Part shown: positions 1-8,596 of the stretch, piece by piece
Position numbering within the stretch: the stretch's first letter is position 1
How the letters are laid out: the number at the start of each line of letters is the position of its first letter
Origin: CAVPDG01 sp963702535
Lineage (GTDB): Bacteria > Chloroflexota > Anaerolineae > Anaerolineales > UBA4823
Length of the DNA: 64,000 nucleotides
NCBI GenBank assembly: GCA_963702535.1
Contig: CAVPDG010000007.1
Span: 62,001 to 126,000 of the forward strand
Reading direction: 5' to 3'
Notes under the pieces: model-generated
What the model was told of the DNA's origin: nothing
Databases searched by the model: none
The model's input: the letters and a program-made list of their open reading frames with translations, nothing else
Position numbers and translations under genes: made by a program

Positions 1-1168
1 GGCCGAGCTGTTTGATCGTATCGAGGATTTTCTTATCCAGGTCCGTATATGACAGGGGTTGGACTTCCCCGCTTTCCACAAGTTGGATCGCTTCCTTTAT
101 GGTTGCTGCAACTTTGCGCGCCTTATCCGGCCAGATCATGTTATTGGTGTGCACGATGCGCGGGATTACATCCTCTGCCACCGGGCACAGGCCAACCGGG
201 TAGTCCGTTATGCCGGAATAGATGCGGAACAAGTCGTATAGATAAGCAGGCACCTGCAGGAAACCGGTGCCGAAGGGTGCTTTTACCTGGCGGAGTGCAG
301 CTTTAAAAGAATTGATCTCGATGCCCTTTCGTTCGCCATGGAAGAGGCAGCTCCAGAAATATGGCGCAATCACGTTGCCGGAGATCGGGAGGCGTGGATC
401 GAGCCAGGCACAACCCGAAATAGCTTCATCCAAGATATCTGCAGAGGTTCGATATTCTTCCAGGTAGCCGGGGAGTTTCTTGAGCTGTGGCACGGCTACG
501 GCTGCCGCAAATTCCGTCATGCGGTAGTTCGAGCTGAGAACTTCAGGGCTTTCGCCGAAGATGATACGGCGGTTGAGCTCGAAGAACAGCTTGTCGTCAT
601 TCATGATTGCCACGCCGCCCTCGCCGGTGGCGAGCTGCTTTACCCATGTTGAAGGAGAAATGTGCCGATATGCCCCCAGGTGCCTAACTTTCTTGCCTTT
701 GTACTCGCCCAGGCAGGTGTGGGCGCAGTCTTCCAGCAGGTAAATACCGTGCCGGTCGCAGATCGCTCGCAGTTTATCCACCTCGGCGGCGTAGCCCCAT
801 AGATGTGTGACCCAAATTGCCCTGGTGCGGGGGGTGATGAGTGCCTCGACCTTATTGGCGTCCATCAGGAAATTGTCCGGGCGGACGTCCGCCCATACCG
901 GAGTCAGGCGGGTGTGCATGCATGCGATGCCGTGGAACTGCACCACCGGATCGCAGATGATCTCGTCGCCATCTTTCGCTCCGATGGCGCCCGGAATGGC
1001 TTGCATGAGCAGCATGGCGGTGGCAGCGGTGATGGCGTACTTTGCACCATGGGCTGCGGCAAAGTCCTGGCGTAACTGGTCCATGAAACCCCCAGCATGA
1101 TCGGCAAAGTCATTGCTTTCAATGACTTTCGTGAGATTTCTGATCTCTTCAAGCCCATATTTTTCCAT
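1..1168 (-). CDS. DegT/DnrJ/EryC1/StrS-family PLP aminotransferase (3' end outside window)
   Basis: Reading the minus strand from an ATG at 1168 behind a strong AGGAGG site, the frame stays open to the window edge. It gives a fold-type I sugar or cyclitol aminotransferase: cofactor-domain residues, a LLEDCAHTCLG segment and the K-QLATGEGG active-site block. These enzymes transfer an amino group to a keto-sugar or keto-inositol using PLP. Oddity: just before the active-site lysine (about 640-690) the reading is HLGAYRHISPSTWVKQLAT where the family expects HLGHIGTFSFNMGKQLAT. Removing three single bases restores the consensus, so this stretch is locally out of frame although the ORF never closes. 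Substrate unknown; the neighbouring kinase, isomerases and transporter suggest a sugar or inositol derivative. Confidence 0.8.
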   Translation of the reverse strand, partial: MEKYGLEEIRNLTKVIESNDFADHAGGFMDQLRQDFAAAHGAKYAITAATAMLLMQAIPGAIGAKDGDEIICDPVVQFHGIACMHTRLTPVWADVRPDNFLMDANKVEALITPRTRAIWVTHLWGYAAEVDKLRAICDRHGIYLLEDCAHTCLGEYKGKKVRHLGAYRHISPSTWVKQLATGEGGVAIMNDDKLFFELNRRIIFGESPEVLSSNYRMTEFAAAVAVPQLKKLPGYLEEYRTSADILDEAISGCAWLDPRLPISGNVIAPYFWSCLFHGERKGIEINSFKAALRQVKAPFGTGFLQVPAYLYDLFRIYSGITDYPVGLCPVAEDVIPRIVHTNNMIWPDKARKVAATIKEAIQLVESGEVQPLSYTDLDKKILDTIKQLG

Positions 1169-1193
1169 CGCAGACCTCCTGAATAATTTGGCC

Positions 1194-1234
1194 CATTGGG
1201 ATTTACCTTGATGATTTCCGGATTTGGGGGTGTG
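1194..1234 (+). repeat. 41-bp arm repeated in inverted orientation at 2406-2446
   Basis: This segment, starting CATTGGGATTTACC and ending TTTGGGGGTGTG, recurs as the reverse complement at 2406-2446 with one mismatch. Here only a decayed second arm follows (CCCTCACACC, near 1245-1254). It looks like a truncated copy of the hairpin element at 2370-2446. The two copies bracket the AraC-type gene. The surrounding 1169-1387 gap otherwise holds the divergent upstream regions of the aminotransferase and the AraC gene. Confidence 0.75.
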
Positions 1235-1387
1235 TGCAGCGAAGCCCTCACACCAACAAGACACTCTTTTCCTGGACTCTCGTTGTTTATTATAGGTAAT
1301 TGGCAAAGAATTGTCGTTAAAGTAAAGAGCATCAATCTCGTGTAGTTTGTTAAATATTCGGACATTTCGGATTTCTGGCAGGATATA

Positions 1388-2362
1388 ATGGTCAAAATAC
1401 TGAGAAAAGGGATCAGGCTTTACAGAGCAGCAGCCTGTGAAGTCCAACCGGACAAGATGAACAGCGAAGATGAACTCCTCTCCAAGTTGATATCGGCGTC
1501 TATTCTGCCTCCGCCAGCCTCAACAGCAAGCATCCACGTATCCCAGCCCGGATTCCAATTCAAATATCATTCCTATAACAATGAAGTGGAAATTGTGCGG
1601 GTACTGCATGGGACGAGTTTTGTGGGTATCAATAACCAATTTATCCGCATCCAGAAAAACGAATGCCTGATCATTTTTCCCGGGGTCACGCATAACTACT
1701 TTCTCAGGGAAAATGAAAGCTGCAGGATGATCGACCTGGTATTTACACCCGGTGATCTCTCGAGTTTTCACCCAGGCGAGCTGAAAAATCACCTGCCATT
1801 TCTACATGAGCTGCTGAACCCGAGGATTGAATTTACGCGGTTTGTGGATGATGGTGGTGTCAGGATAGTTCTGGAGCATATCCTTGCCCAGTATGATCAC
1901 CCTATCCAGCAATCCCGCATGCTCCTGAAAACACATTATCTGGAGCTTTACATCATCCTCTCAAAAGTCGTGGCGGAATCGCTCAGTGAGGCTGGTAGAG
2001 CACAAAATCAGTACATTAAGACTGGGCTGGAATTGATGGTGAATTTTTTCTCCACGAACCTGACGGTTGCGCAAATTGCAGGAGAAGCGGGGATTTCCAC
2101 CAGGCATTTCTCCCGATTGTTTGTAAAGGAGGTGGGTATGTCTGTGCCCGATTACCTTAACCTATTGCGGATCAAGAAGGCAAAAGAGCTGCTGCTCAAC
2201 ACGGATATGGACATCACCCGCATCGCATTTGCCGTTGGCTATAACTCCAGCCAATACTTTACAACCCGTTTCAAACGGTTGGAGCATGTAAGCCCTAAAG
2301 TTTTTCGTGAAAAAATGGCTTTAATGATACCCGTCAGGTTAGATGATTCCACAGAGTATTAA
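1388..2362 (+). CDS. AraC-family transcriptional regulator
   Basis: A 324-aa protein with an N-terminal cupin-like sensor region (about residues 50-150) and a C-terminal double helix-turn-helix of AraC/XylS type (about 220-315). The second helix carries the family signature IAFAVGYNSSQYFTTRFKR. Such proteins activate sugar-utilisation genes when the cupin binds ligand. The start at 1388 has an AGGA a few bases upstream; an internal ATG at 1457 is possible. It is divergent from the aminotransferase and precedes the DeoR/kinase/transport genes, so control of one or both is likely. It is bracketed by inverted 41-bp repeats. Confidence 0.88.
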   Translation: MVKILRKGIRLYRAAACEVQPDKMNSEDELLSKLISASILPPPASTASIHVSQPGFQFKYHSYNNEVEIVRVLHGTSFVGINNQFIRIQKNECLIIFPGVTHNYFLRENESCRMIDLVFTPGDLSSFHPGELKNHLPFLHELLNPRIEFTRFVDDGGVRIVLEHILAQYDHPIQQSRMLLKTHYLELYIILSKVVAESLSEAGRAQNQYIKTGLELMVNFFSTNLTVAQIAGEAGISTRHFSRLFVKEVGMSVPDYLNLLRIKKAKELLLNTDMDITRIAFAVGYNSSQYFTTRFKRLEHVSPKVFREKMALMIPVRLDDSTEY

Positions 2363-2369
2363 CAAGTAC

Positions 2370-2446
2370 CCGGATTTGGGGGTGTGAAGGCGGCGTAGCC
2401 GCCTTCACACCCCCAAATCCGGAAATCATCACGGTAAATCCCAATG
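2370..2446. repeat. Palindromic element with perfect 25-bp stem and GTA loop
   Basis: Positions 2370-2394 pair perfectly with 2398-2422 around the loop GTA; the arm then extends to 2446 with sequence shared, inverted, with 1194-1234. It lies eight bases after the AraC stop, so it could also stop transcription, but there is no T-run. The architecture (long perfect stem, three-base loop, flanking arm) matches the elements at 8450, 43927 and 61858. Confidence 0.8.
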
Positions 2447-2492
2447 AGCCTATTAATGATGTTGATTATTGTTGTTTTTTGTAAAATAGTAG

Positions 2493-2521
2493 TTGACAAT
2501 CCCCAATATTAGTGATTAAAT
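2493..2521 (+). promoter_or_regulatory. Sigma-70-like promoter before the DeoR gene
   Basis: TTGACA at 2493-2498 and TTAAAT at 2516-2521 are separated by 17 bases, close to consensus, about 60 bases before the DeoR start. The region is AT-rich compared with its surroundings. It would drive the regulator and the kinase; no operator was identified. Confidence 0.55.
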
Positions 2522-2579
2522 TAACAAGTAAACGGTCGTAAATCTCATAAATTTGTGCATTTGTCCAACCTGGTACTGA

Positions 2580-3425
2580 ATGCTCGCAGAGCTGAGAAGA
2601 TTACGCATCGCTGAGTATGTGCGGCAGCATGAGAGCGGCGTCGTCACCGTTGCCGAGCTGGGCCAGTTGCTTGCCGTATCGGATATGACCATTCGCCGCG
2701 ACCTGGCATTGCTGGAGCGCCAGTCGTTCTTGCGCCGGGTGCATGGCGGGGCGGTTGCCTACCTGCAAAACAACGGCGATAAATCATTCCTCTACCGCAC
2801 CCGGCGCGCCGACCCGCAAAAGCAGATCATCGGCTGGCTGGCGGCGCAGCTTGTCAACGACGGCGACCGCATCATCCTGGACGCCGGCACCACCACCCTA
2901 CAACTGGCGAACAACCTTACCTGTAAGAACCAGCTCACCGTTATCACCAACAACATCCCCGTCGCCAATGAGTTGGCGCAGTGCGGCAATATCCTCATCA
3001 TCCTGCTTGGCGGCATCGTCAAGCATAACGAGTCCTGCACCGTGGGCAACATGGTGCGCCAATCACTCTCCCTGCTCTCTGCGGATAAGTATTTTTTGAG
3101 CGCCACCAATTTCTCCCTGCGCATGGGCGCCATGGAGACCGATATGGCGGAGACGGAGGTCAAGCAAGCCATGCTGCGCTCTGCCAGCCAGACCATCCTG
3201 CTCGCCGACAGCACCAAGTTCGATGTCTCCGCCCTCATCCAGGTGGCGCCTCTCCAGCAGATCCACAAGATCGTCTGCGACGATGGCTTGCCGCCAGAGG
3301 CGATGCGGGCGATCGAAGCCGAAGGCGTGCAGGTCATCACCCCCAGCCGGCAGCCCTTCGGCGCGCTGCCCGAGCATATCCGTCTCCTGCTGGATTGCAC
3401 CACGCCGTTGAAGGCGCTGGCATGA
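2580..3425 (+). CDS. DeoR/GlpR-family transcriptional repressor
   Basis: A 281-aa protein of normal family length. Residues 5-60 are the DeoR winged helix-turn-helix (VTVAELGQLLAVSDMTIRRDL). Residues about 75-235 are the sugar-phosphate-binding DeoRC domain with the DAGTTT motif typical of this ISOCOT fold. DeoR proteins repress catabolic operons until a phosphorylated sugar binds. The following FGGY kinase begins 28 bases downstream and could make the inducing sugar phosphate. No clear Shine-Dalgarno precedes the ATG. Confidence 0.9.
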   Translation: MLAELRRLRIAEYVRQHESGVVTVAELGQLLAVSDMTIRRDLALLERQSFLRRVHGGAVAYLQNNGDKSFLYRTRRADPQKQIIGWLAAQLVNDGDRIILDAGTTTLQLANNLTCKNQLTVITNNIPVANELAQCGNILIILLGGIVKHNESCTVGNMVRQSLSLLSADKYFLSATNFSLRMGAMETDMAETEVKQAMLRSASQTILLADSTKFDVSALIQVAPLQQIHKIVCDDGLPPEAMRAIEAEGVQVITPSRQPFGALPEHIRLLLDCTTPLKALA

Positions 3426-3453
3426 GTGGCTGCGTGGAAATGGAGATATCATC

Positions 3454-4908
3454 TTGACTGAATTACTGCTTGGCTTGGACGCAGGCACCACCTCGGTGAA
3501 AGCCGCGCTATTCGATCGCCGGGGGAGATGCCTGGGGTTCAGCCGAGAAGAGTACCAGCTCATCACCCCGTCTGCCGAGCAAGCCGAGCTAGATGCTGAG
3601 ATTTACTGGCATGCGAGCCTCCAAGCCATGCGCGCCGCGCTGGCGACGGCTGGCGTCGACCCGGCAAGCGTGCGGGCGATCTCCGTCTCCAGCCAGGGCG
3701 AGACGACCATCACCCTGGATGCCGGCGGCAAACCTTTGCGCCCGGCGCTGGTCTGGCTGGACAACCGCTCGGCGCCGCAGGCGCAGCGCCTTGCAGCTCA
3801 ATTCGACAGCCAGACAGTCTACGAGACGACCGGCATCACCGAGATCCTGCCCACCTGGACGGCGTGCAAGATCCTGTGGATCAAGGAGAACGAGCCGGAG
3901 ATCTTCGCCCGGGCGCGCAAGTTCCTGCTGGTCAAGGATTACCTGGTTTATCGCCTTTCCGGCGAGTACACCACTGAAGGCTCCATCGCCTGCACCACGC
4001 TGCTCTACGACATCTGCCGCCACCGCTGGTGGGACGAGATGCTGGCAGCGGTGGGCATTTCCAGCGACCACCTGCCCGCGATCACAGCCCCGGGCGGGAT
4101 CGCCGGCACGCTCTCTGCTGAGACGGCAGCCCTGCTGGGCATGGGCGCGGATACCCTGGTGGTCAACGGCGGCATGGACCAGGCTACCGGCGCCATCGGC
4201 GCGGGCAGCGTCTCCAGCGATATCATCTCCGAGACAACCGGCGCTGCTATGGCGGTGCAGGTGACAACGCCCCTGCCGGATCTGCGCTCCGGCGAGCGCA
4301 TCGCCCTTTACGCGCACAGCTTGCCGGGGTTGTACCTGTACGTGCCCACCCTGCCCACCGGCGGCATGTCTTTCAAATGGTTCCGCGATGCTTTTGGCGT
4401 TGCCGAGATGCAAGCCGCCGCGGCAAGCGGGCAGGACGCTTACGACTTGCTCACCGCACTGGCAGCCACAGCGCCACCGGGCAGCGACGGGCTGGTGATG
4501 CTGCCCTACCTGATGGGCTCGCTCAGCCCGGAGGAGAACCCGGCAGCGCGCGGCGTCTTCAGCGGCTTCACCCTGCGGCATACGCGCGCTCACTTCGTGC
4601 GCGCCATACTGGAGGGCGTGGCTTTCAACCTGCGCCATAACATGGATGTGCTGGGCAAAGCCGGGCTGCACTTTAGCGAGCTGCGCAGCAGCGGCGGCGG
4701 CGCCCGCAGCCGGTTGTGGAGCCAGATCAAGGCGGATGTGTGCGGCTTGCCGGTGGTCACGCTGGCGAACGCCGAAGCCGCCCTGCTCGGCGACGCCATC
4801 CTGGCGGCGGCAGCTTGCGGCATGTACAGCTCAGCAGCCGAAGCCTGCGCCCAAATGGTTGCTATCGAGACGCGCATCCTGCCCGGCGAGGCGCAGCGCG
4901 GAGTATGA
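3454..4908 (+). CDS. FGGY-family carbohydrate kinase (xylulokinase-like)
   Basis: A 484-aa two-domain FGGY kinase. The N-terminal phosphate loop reads LGLDAGTTSVKAALFD, the catalytic region GGMDQATGAIGAG, and the C-terminal nucleotide site SSGGGARSRLWSQIKAD. Length and motifs fit xylulokinase, gluconokinase or ribulokinase relatives; the sugar cannot be read from sequence. The start is a TTG with GGAGA upstream, placed by homology because no in-frame ATG fits. It follows the DeoR gene closely and precedes the sugar-binding lipoprotein, so it probably phosphorylates the imported or isomerised sugar. Confidence 0.9.
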   Translation: MTELLLGLDAGTTSVKAALFDRRGRCLGFSREEYQLITPSAEQAELDAEIYWHASLQAMRAALATAGVDPASVRAISVSSQGETTITLDAGGKPLRPALVWLDNRSAPQAQRLAAQFDSQTVYETTGITEILPTWTACKILWIKENEPEIFARARKFLLVKDYLVYRLSGEYTTEGSIACTTLLYDICRHRWWDEMLAAVGISSDHLPAITAPGGIAGTLSAETAALLGMGADTLVVNGGMDQATGAIGAGSVSSDIISETTGAAMAVQVTTPLPDLRSGERIALYAHSLPGLYLYVPTLPTGGMSFKWFRDAFGVAEMQAAAASGQDAYDLLTALAATAPPGSDGLVMLPYLMGSLSPEENPAARGVFSGFTLRHTRAHFVRAILEGVAFNLRHNMDVLGKAGLHFSELRSSGGGARSRLWSQIKADVCGLPVVTLANAEAALLGDAILAAAACGMYSSAAEACAQMVAIETRILPGEAQRGV

Positions 4909-5217
4909 AAAAGCTTACCGGAAGCTACATCGAGCTCAACGCCTGCCTGGGACCTTACTTCCGGGCGAATTATCTGGGCTGATGCGTCGGCTGGGCGAGC
5001 CAGCGTGTCAGCTCGCCGCAACATGCAAGGATTTACAGAGTAGACGAAGAGGAGGCGCACAGGCGAAATCATCAACTTGTAAAGGATCGTCCTTCACAAA
5101 TCGAAGCCCTGTGTAGATTTTTATCATGAAAGGAGAAGCAGCAAAAACAGAGAAGGAAGAGAAGTCTTGTGAAATCAGGCAAAGAGAATCCAATCTGACT
5201 AGAAAAAGGACAAAAAA
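4909..5217. other. 309-bp gap with a possible 25-codon ORF
   Basis: An ATGA overlap with the kinase stop opens a 25-codon frame (4905-4982, starting MKKLTGSYIEL) that I do not recognise; it may be a gene remnant or chance. The rest is purine-rich leader for the binding-protein gene, with a small GCGAGC/GCTCGC inverted repeat near 4995. No strong promoter or terminator is evident. Confidence 0.3.
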
Positions 5218-6534
5218 ATGAACAAAAAGTTTCGCATACTGGTCTACATGCTCATCGTCCTGTCAGTCGTACTATCGGCTGCAGGGTGCGCCCAAAAACC
5301 CGAAGAACAGAAGCTGACCTTGTGGGTCAACGGGCGTGACAGCTTCATCGGTCCGAACGAGCAGCAGCTCCCCCAGGAGGAGTGGTACATCTCCCAGGCG
5401 ATCAAGCGCTTCGAAGAAGCCAATCCAGGGGTAAAGATTGAGCTGGTCGTCCAGGCGGATGCTTATGGAGCCCTTCAAACCTACGGAACTGCCGGGTTGG
5501 CTGGCAATGCGCCTGATATTGCCAACTTATGGTCAGGACAGTTCGTCTTCCCGAACGCCGAGGTCATCGTTGACATCAAAGACAAGATCCCTGCGGAAGA
5601 CAAGGAAAAAATCCTGGGCTGGAATACCATCACACTCGACTTCAAAGAAGGCAATCCAATCCTCGGTTACCCGACTCCGGATAACCAGATGACCATGTTC
5701 ATCTACAATAAGAAGATCGTGGAAGAGGTAGGTCTGGATTGGGAGGCCGATCCACCGCGCACCATGGAGCGCTTCTTTGCCGACATGGAGAAGCTCAAGA
5801 ACGCCGGCTACATCCCCATCGGAGCCGACGAAGCCATCGATGGCTACGCCTATTACTTCTTCCAGATCGCCGCCTACTGGTGGGTCCAGCAGAACGGTTT
5901 TGATCCGATCCTGGCTGCCGACCGGGGCGAGGGCAACTTCGCCGATGACCAGGCGCTGCTCACCGCCTTGCGAGCCTACCAGGAGATCTGGTCCAAGGGC
6001 TACATCAACCAGGATGCCGCTACCTCCAGCGATTCATGGCAGAAGTTCCTGCAGGGCAAAGTGGTCATGAGCCCGCGGGTTAACTCCTTTGTGAAAGATG
6101 CCCAGGACGCGCTAGGTGTGGAAAATGTCGGTGTGATCATCCCTCCCAACATCTCTGACAGCGCCGTGATCAAGGATGCCACCATCGGCGGACCTGGGCA
6201 AGCCCTGGTTCTTGCGAAAAATTCCAAGTACCCTGATACTGCGCTTAAGTTCATGTCCTTCATGAATTCCAAGGCAGAGGTACTGGAGTTGAATAAGTTC
6301 CAGACCAAAGTGCCCGTGCGCACGGATGTCACCCCTGAGGATCTGGGTTTGGAGCCTGGCTCTGTGGCTGAAAAAATCAATGGATGGGCATCAAACTATG
6401 TCTTCTGGGTGGATAACTCGCTCTCGGCGAATGTTGTCAACGAGTTCAATAAGCAGCTGCCCCTGGTGCTGACCGGCAAGATGACCCCCGAGGAGCTTGT
6501 CGCCTCGCTCGATAAGGTCAAAGGACAGCAATAA
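5218..6534 (+). CDS. ABC transporter sugar-binding lipoprotein (CUT1 type)
   Basis: A 438-aa extracellular solute-binding protein. A lipoprotein signal with lipobox SAAGC ends near residue 24; the mature protein has the mixed alpha/beta family-1 fold (LTLWVNGRDSF, then AIKRFEEANPGVKIELV). It captures a sugar or oligosaccharide at the outer face of the membrane and delivers it to the two permeases downstream. No hexose-specific motif allows naming the ligand. The adjacent kinase and isomerase-like genes suggest a mono- or disaccharide, or a cyclitol. Confidence 0.9.
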   Translation: MNKKFRILVYMLIVLSVVLSAAGCAQKPEEQKLTLWVNGRDSFIGPNEQQLPQEEWYISQAIKRFEEANPGVKIELVVQADAYGALQTYGTAGLAGNAPDIANLWSGQFVFPNAEVIVDIKDKIPAEDKEKILGWNTITLDFKEGNPILGYPTPDNQMTMFIYNKKIVEEVGLDWEADPPRTMERFFADMEKLKNAGYIPIGADEAIDGYAYYFFQIAAYWWVQQNGFDPILAADRGEGNFADDQALLTALRAYQEIWSKGYINQDAATSSDSWQKFLQGKVVMSPRVNSFVKDAQDALGVENVGVIIPPNISDSAVIKDATIGGPGQALVLAKNSKYPDTALKFMSFMNSKAEVLELNKFQTKVPVRTDVTPEDLGLEPGSVAEKINGWASNYVFWVDNSLSANVVNEFNKQLPLVLTGKMTPEELVASLDKVKGQQ

Positions 6535-6603
6535 GATTTTGTTCAAGCTGCACGGTCAACCGGGGTAGCTTAACAAAATCACACATTGAATTACCAAAGC
6601 AGC

Positions 6604-6658
6604 GTAGGGGCGACCTGCCCTGGCCAAGAGCTGCCAGGACTCGCCAGGTCGCCCCTAC
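6604..6658. repeat. Long inverted repeat between binding protein and permease genes
   Basis: The arms GTAGGGGCGACCTG and CAGGTCGCCCCTAC flank an imperfect inner GCC/GGC-rich segment. It lacks a T-run, so it is more likely a dispersed palindromic repeat or an mRNA-processing hairpin that would keep the binding-protein transcript more abundant than the permease mRNA. Confidence 0.65.
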
Positions 6659-6694
6659 AGTTGGATTATTATTACAGATAATTTGCTGGATATC

Positions 6695-7603
6695 ATGAGG
6701 GTTATGAGCTCAAATGTAACAGTTGGTAGACGCAAGTTCAAGATCTCCGAGGGGTGGCTATCCATCCTGCCGGTGATATTCGTATTAATATTTATCCGTT
6801 TCTACCCAATGGTCATGGCATTCTACCGCAGCTTCACTAACTGGGATGGGATGTATCGCAGCGACTGGGTCGGTTTAAAGAATTACATCCAGATTTTTAC
6901 AGACAGCCCCTTCTGGACGCTGTTCAGGAATAGCCTGGTGCTGTTGTTGGCTGTGCCTCTCCAGCTCTTCTTCGGCTTGTTCGTGGCTGTGTTGCTCTAT
7001 GAGGAAGTGACAGGCTGGCGGGCGTTCAGGGTCCTCATCTATTTGCCCCAGATCGTTGCCGCCATCACCATCGGCTATTTATTCCGCGTGGCTTTTGGCC
7101 TGGATGGGCCTGTAAATGTAGTCTTGCGGAATATCGGCTTTTATTTTCTCGCTGGCGAATGGCTGGGGAACACCTGGACCGCCCTGTTCGTATTGGTTTT
7201 TTGCCTGACCTGGTTCTCCATCGGCTGGATGGCTATCGTCATCCTGGGGGGGATGTCGAAGATCTCGCCCGAGGTCTTCGAAGCCGCAAAAATGGACGGC
7301 GCTAACTTCTGGCAAAGGACTTTTTTGGTCGTCATCCCAATGATCTCCAGGACACTCGAATACGCCATAATCATGTCGATGGTCTGGACCTTGACCAGTA
7401 TTTTCGCTTTTATTTATGCAATCACTGCCGGAGGTCCAGGGTATGAGACCTCGACCATCGACTACATGATCTATACCAAGTTCTACCAGGCGGGCAGACC
7501 CTATGGGTTTGCCACAGCCCTGTCGGTCATCCTGCTGGTCATTATCCTTACGATAACGGTGGTTGAGATGCGCATCACCAATAAAGCCAGTGAATGGGAG
7601 TGA
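6695..7603 (+). CDS. CUT1 sugar ABC permease, MalF/UgpA-like
   Basis: About 300 residues with six predicted membrane helices and the cytoplasmic EAA loop (EAAKMDGANFWQRT) that docks on the ATPase. Homology begins around ISEGWLSILPVIFVL. Possible starts are TTG 6683, ATG 6695 and ATG 6704; ribosome-binding sites do not decide. The partner permease starts 11 bases after its stop. No ATP-binding subunit lies nearby, as in many CUT1 operons that share one MsmK/UgpC-type ATPase. Confidence 0.9.
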   Translation: MRVMSSNVTVGRRKFKISEGWLSILPVIFVLIFIRFYPMVMAFYRSFTNWDGMYRSDWVGLKNYIQIFTDSPFWTLFRNSLVLLLAVPLQLFFGLFVAVLLYEEVTGWRAFRVLIYLPQIVAAITIGYLFRVAFGLDGPVNVVLRNIGFYFLAGEWLGNTWTALFVLVFCLTWFSIGWMAIVILGGMSKISPEVFEAAKMDGANFWQRTFLVVIPMISRTLEYAIIMSMVWTLTSIFAFIYAITAGGPGYETSTIDYMIYTKFYQAGRPYGFATALSVILLVIILTITVVEMRITNKASEWE

Positions 7604-7613
7604 GCGGGCCGGT

Positions 7614-8450
7614 ATGCTAGCCAAATTCAACCAGAAAGCAACCAATATTGTCATCTTCCTGGCCTTGTTGGGGCTCTCGATCTCCAACCTGTACCCGCTG
7701 TTTTATATGTTCATGAACTCAGTAAAGCACCGGCTCGATTATTATGTCAATCCGTTCGGATTTTGGGGCTTAAAACTGACATGGGAAAATTACGCCACCA
7801 TGATCAGCCAGTTCAAGATCTTCAGCCTGTTTAAGAATTCATTCATCATATCGTTCACTTCTATTGTCCTGCTGCTATGCCTGGGCATCGTCGCCAGTTA
7901 TGCGTTTGCGAAGCTAAGATTCAAGGGAAAAGAAGTCATCTATTTGTTGGTGCTTGCCACCATGTTCATCCCGGTGCAGGCGACGATCGTTCCCTTGTAT
8001 ATGTTATTTTCCAAGATGCAGCTCGTCAATACCTACTGGTCTGTTGTCCTGATTTACGTGGGCATGTTCATACCGGAAGTGATCCTGCTGATGACTTCCG
8101 GATTCCGCGGTATCCCGGATGAGCTGATCGAAGCTGCCAAGCTGGACGGCGCCGGTTACTTCCAGGTGTTACGCTACGTGGTGGTGCCGATGGGTAGGCC
8201 GGCGATCATCCTGTGTGTTATTTTCTACTTCATTGTCACCTGGAATGACCTTTTCAGCCCGATGATCCTTTTGCAGAGCATGGACAAACGGACGGTGATG
8301 GTGGCGCTGGCTGCCTTGCTGTCGCGCTACTCAGGCGATCCGCCTTACCAGTTCGCCGGGCTCGTGCTGGCCACCATCCCCGCCATCCTGGTCTATGCCA
8401 TCTTCCAGCGTTACATCATCAAGGGCATCAGCCTTGGATCGAGTAAATAA
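7614..8450 (+). CDS. CUT1 sugar ABC permease, MalG/UgpE-like
   Basis: A 278-aa inner-membrane permease with six predicted helices and the EAA motif EAAKLDGAGYFQVLRYVVVP. The ATG at 7614 is chosen because it gives the usual short N terminus before the first helix; an upstream TTG at 7563 would overlap the preceding permease. It forms a heterodimer with the product of 6695-7603. A palindromic repeat begins at its stop codon. Confidence 0.9.
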   Translation: MLAKFNQKATNIVIFLALLGLSISNLYPLFYMFMNSVKHRLDYYVNPFGFWGLKLTWENYATMISQFKIFSLFKNSFIISFTSIVLLLCLGIVASYAFAKLRFKGKEVIYLLVLATMFIPVQATIVPLYMLFSKMQLVNTYWSVVLIYVGMFIPEVILLMTSGFRGIPDELIEAAKLDGAGYFQVLRYVVVPMGRPAIILCVIFYFIVTWNDLFSPMILLQSMDKRTVMVALAALLSRYSGDPPYQFAGLVLATIPAILVYAIFQRYIIKGISLGSSK

Positions 8451-8552
8451 GAACCTGTCCGAAAATTCGATGGAGCTCCGATTTTGGGGTATGTGCGGCG
8501 TAGCCGCACACACCCCAAAATCGGGTTTCACTTCTATTTTCGGATAGGTTCT
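8450..8552. repeat. MITE-like palindromic element, copy 1
   Basis: Outer imperfect terminal inverted repeats read AGAACCTGTCCGAAAAT and ATTTTCGGATAGGTTCT. Inside them a nearly perfect 22-bp stem closes on a GTA loop. The copy at 43927-44031 shares the outer arms and the start of the inner stem (CCGATTTTG). About 100 bp long, with no coding capacity. It begins at the permease stop codon. Confidence 0.85.
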
Positions 8553-8596
8553 AAACCAATAAATGGAGACGGATCTTCACGGATCAACACGGATGA

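Noticed and set aside
904..1395. 163-aa minus-strand reading frame overlapping the aminotransferase start
   Set aside because: Out of frame with the clear DegT-family coding sequence and without a recognisable domain; a shadow ORF.
3589..4671. Long minus-strand ORF opposite the FGGY kinase
   Set aside because: High-GC antisense frame with no domain pattern; the plus-strand kinase motifs explain the region.
4905..4982. 25-codon ORF overlapping the kinase stop as a real gene
   Set aside because: No recognisable similarity, no clear ribosome site of its own beyond coupling; kept only as a note in the gap entry.
5218..8450. A complete ABC importer
   Set aside because: No ATP-binding subunit is encoded in the window; only the binding protein and two permeases are present.
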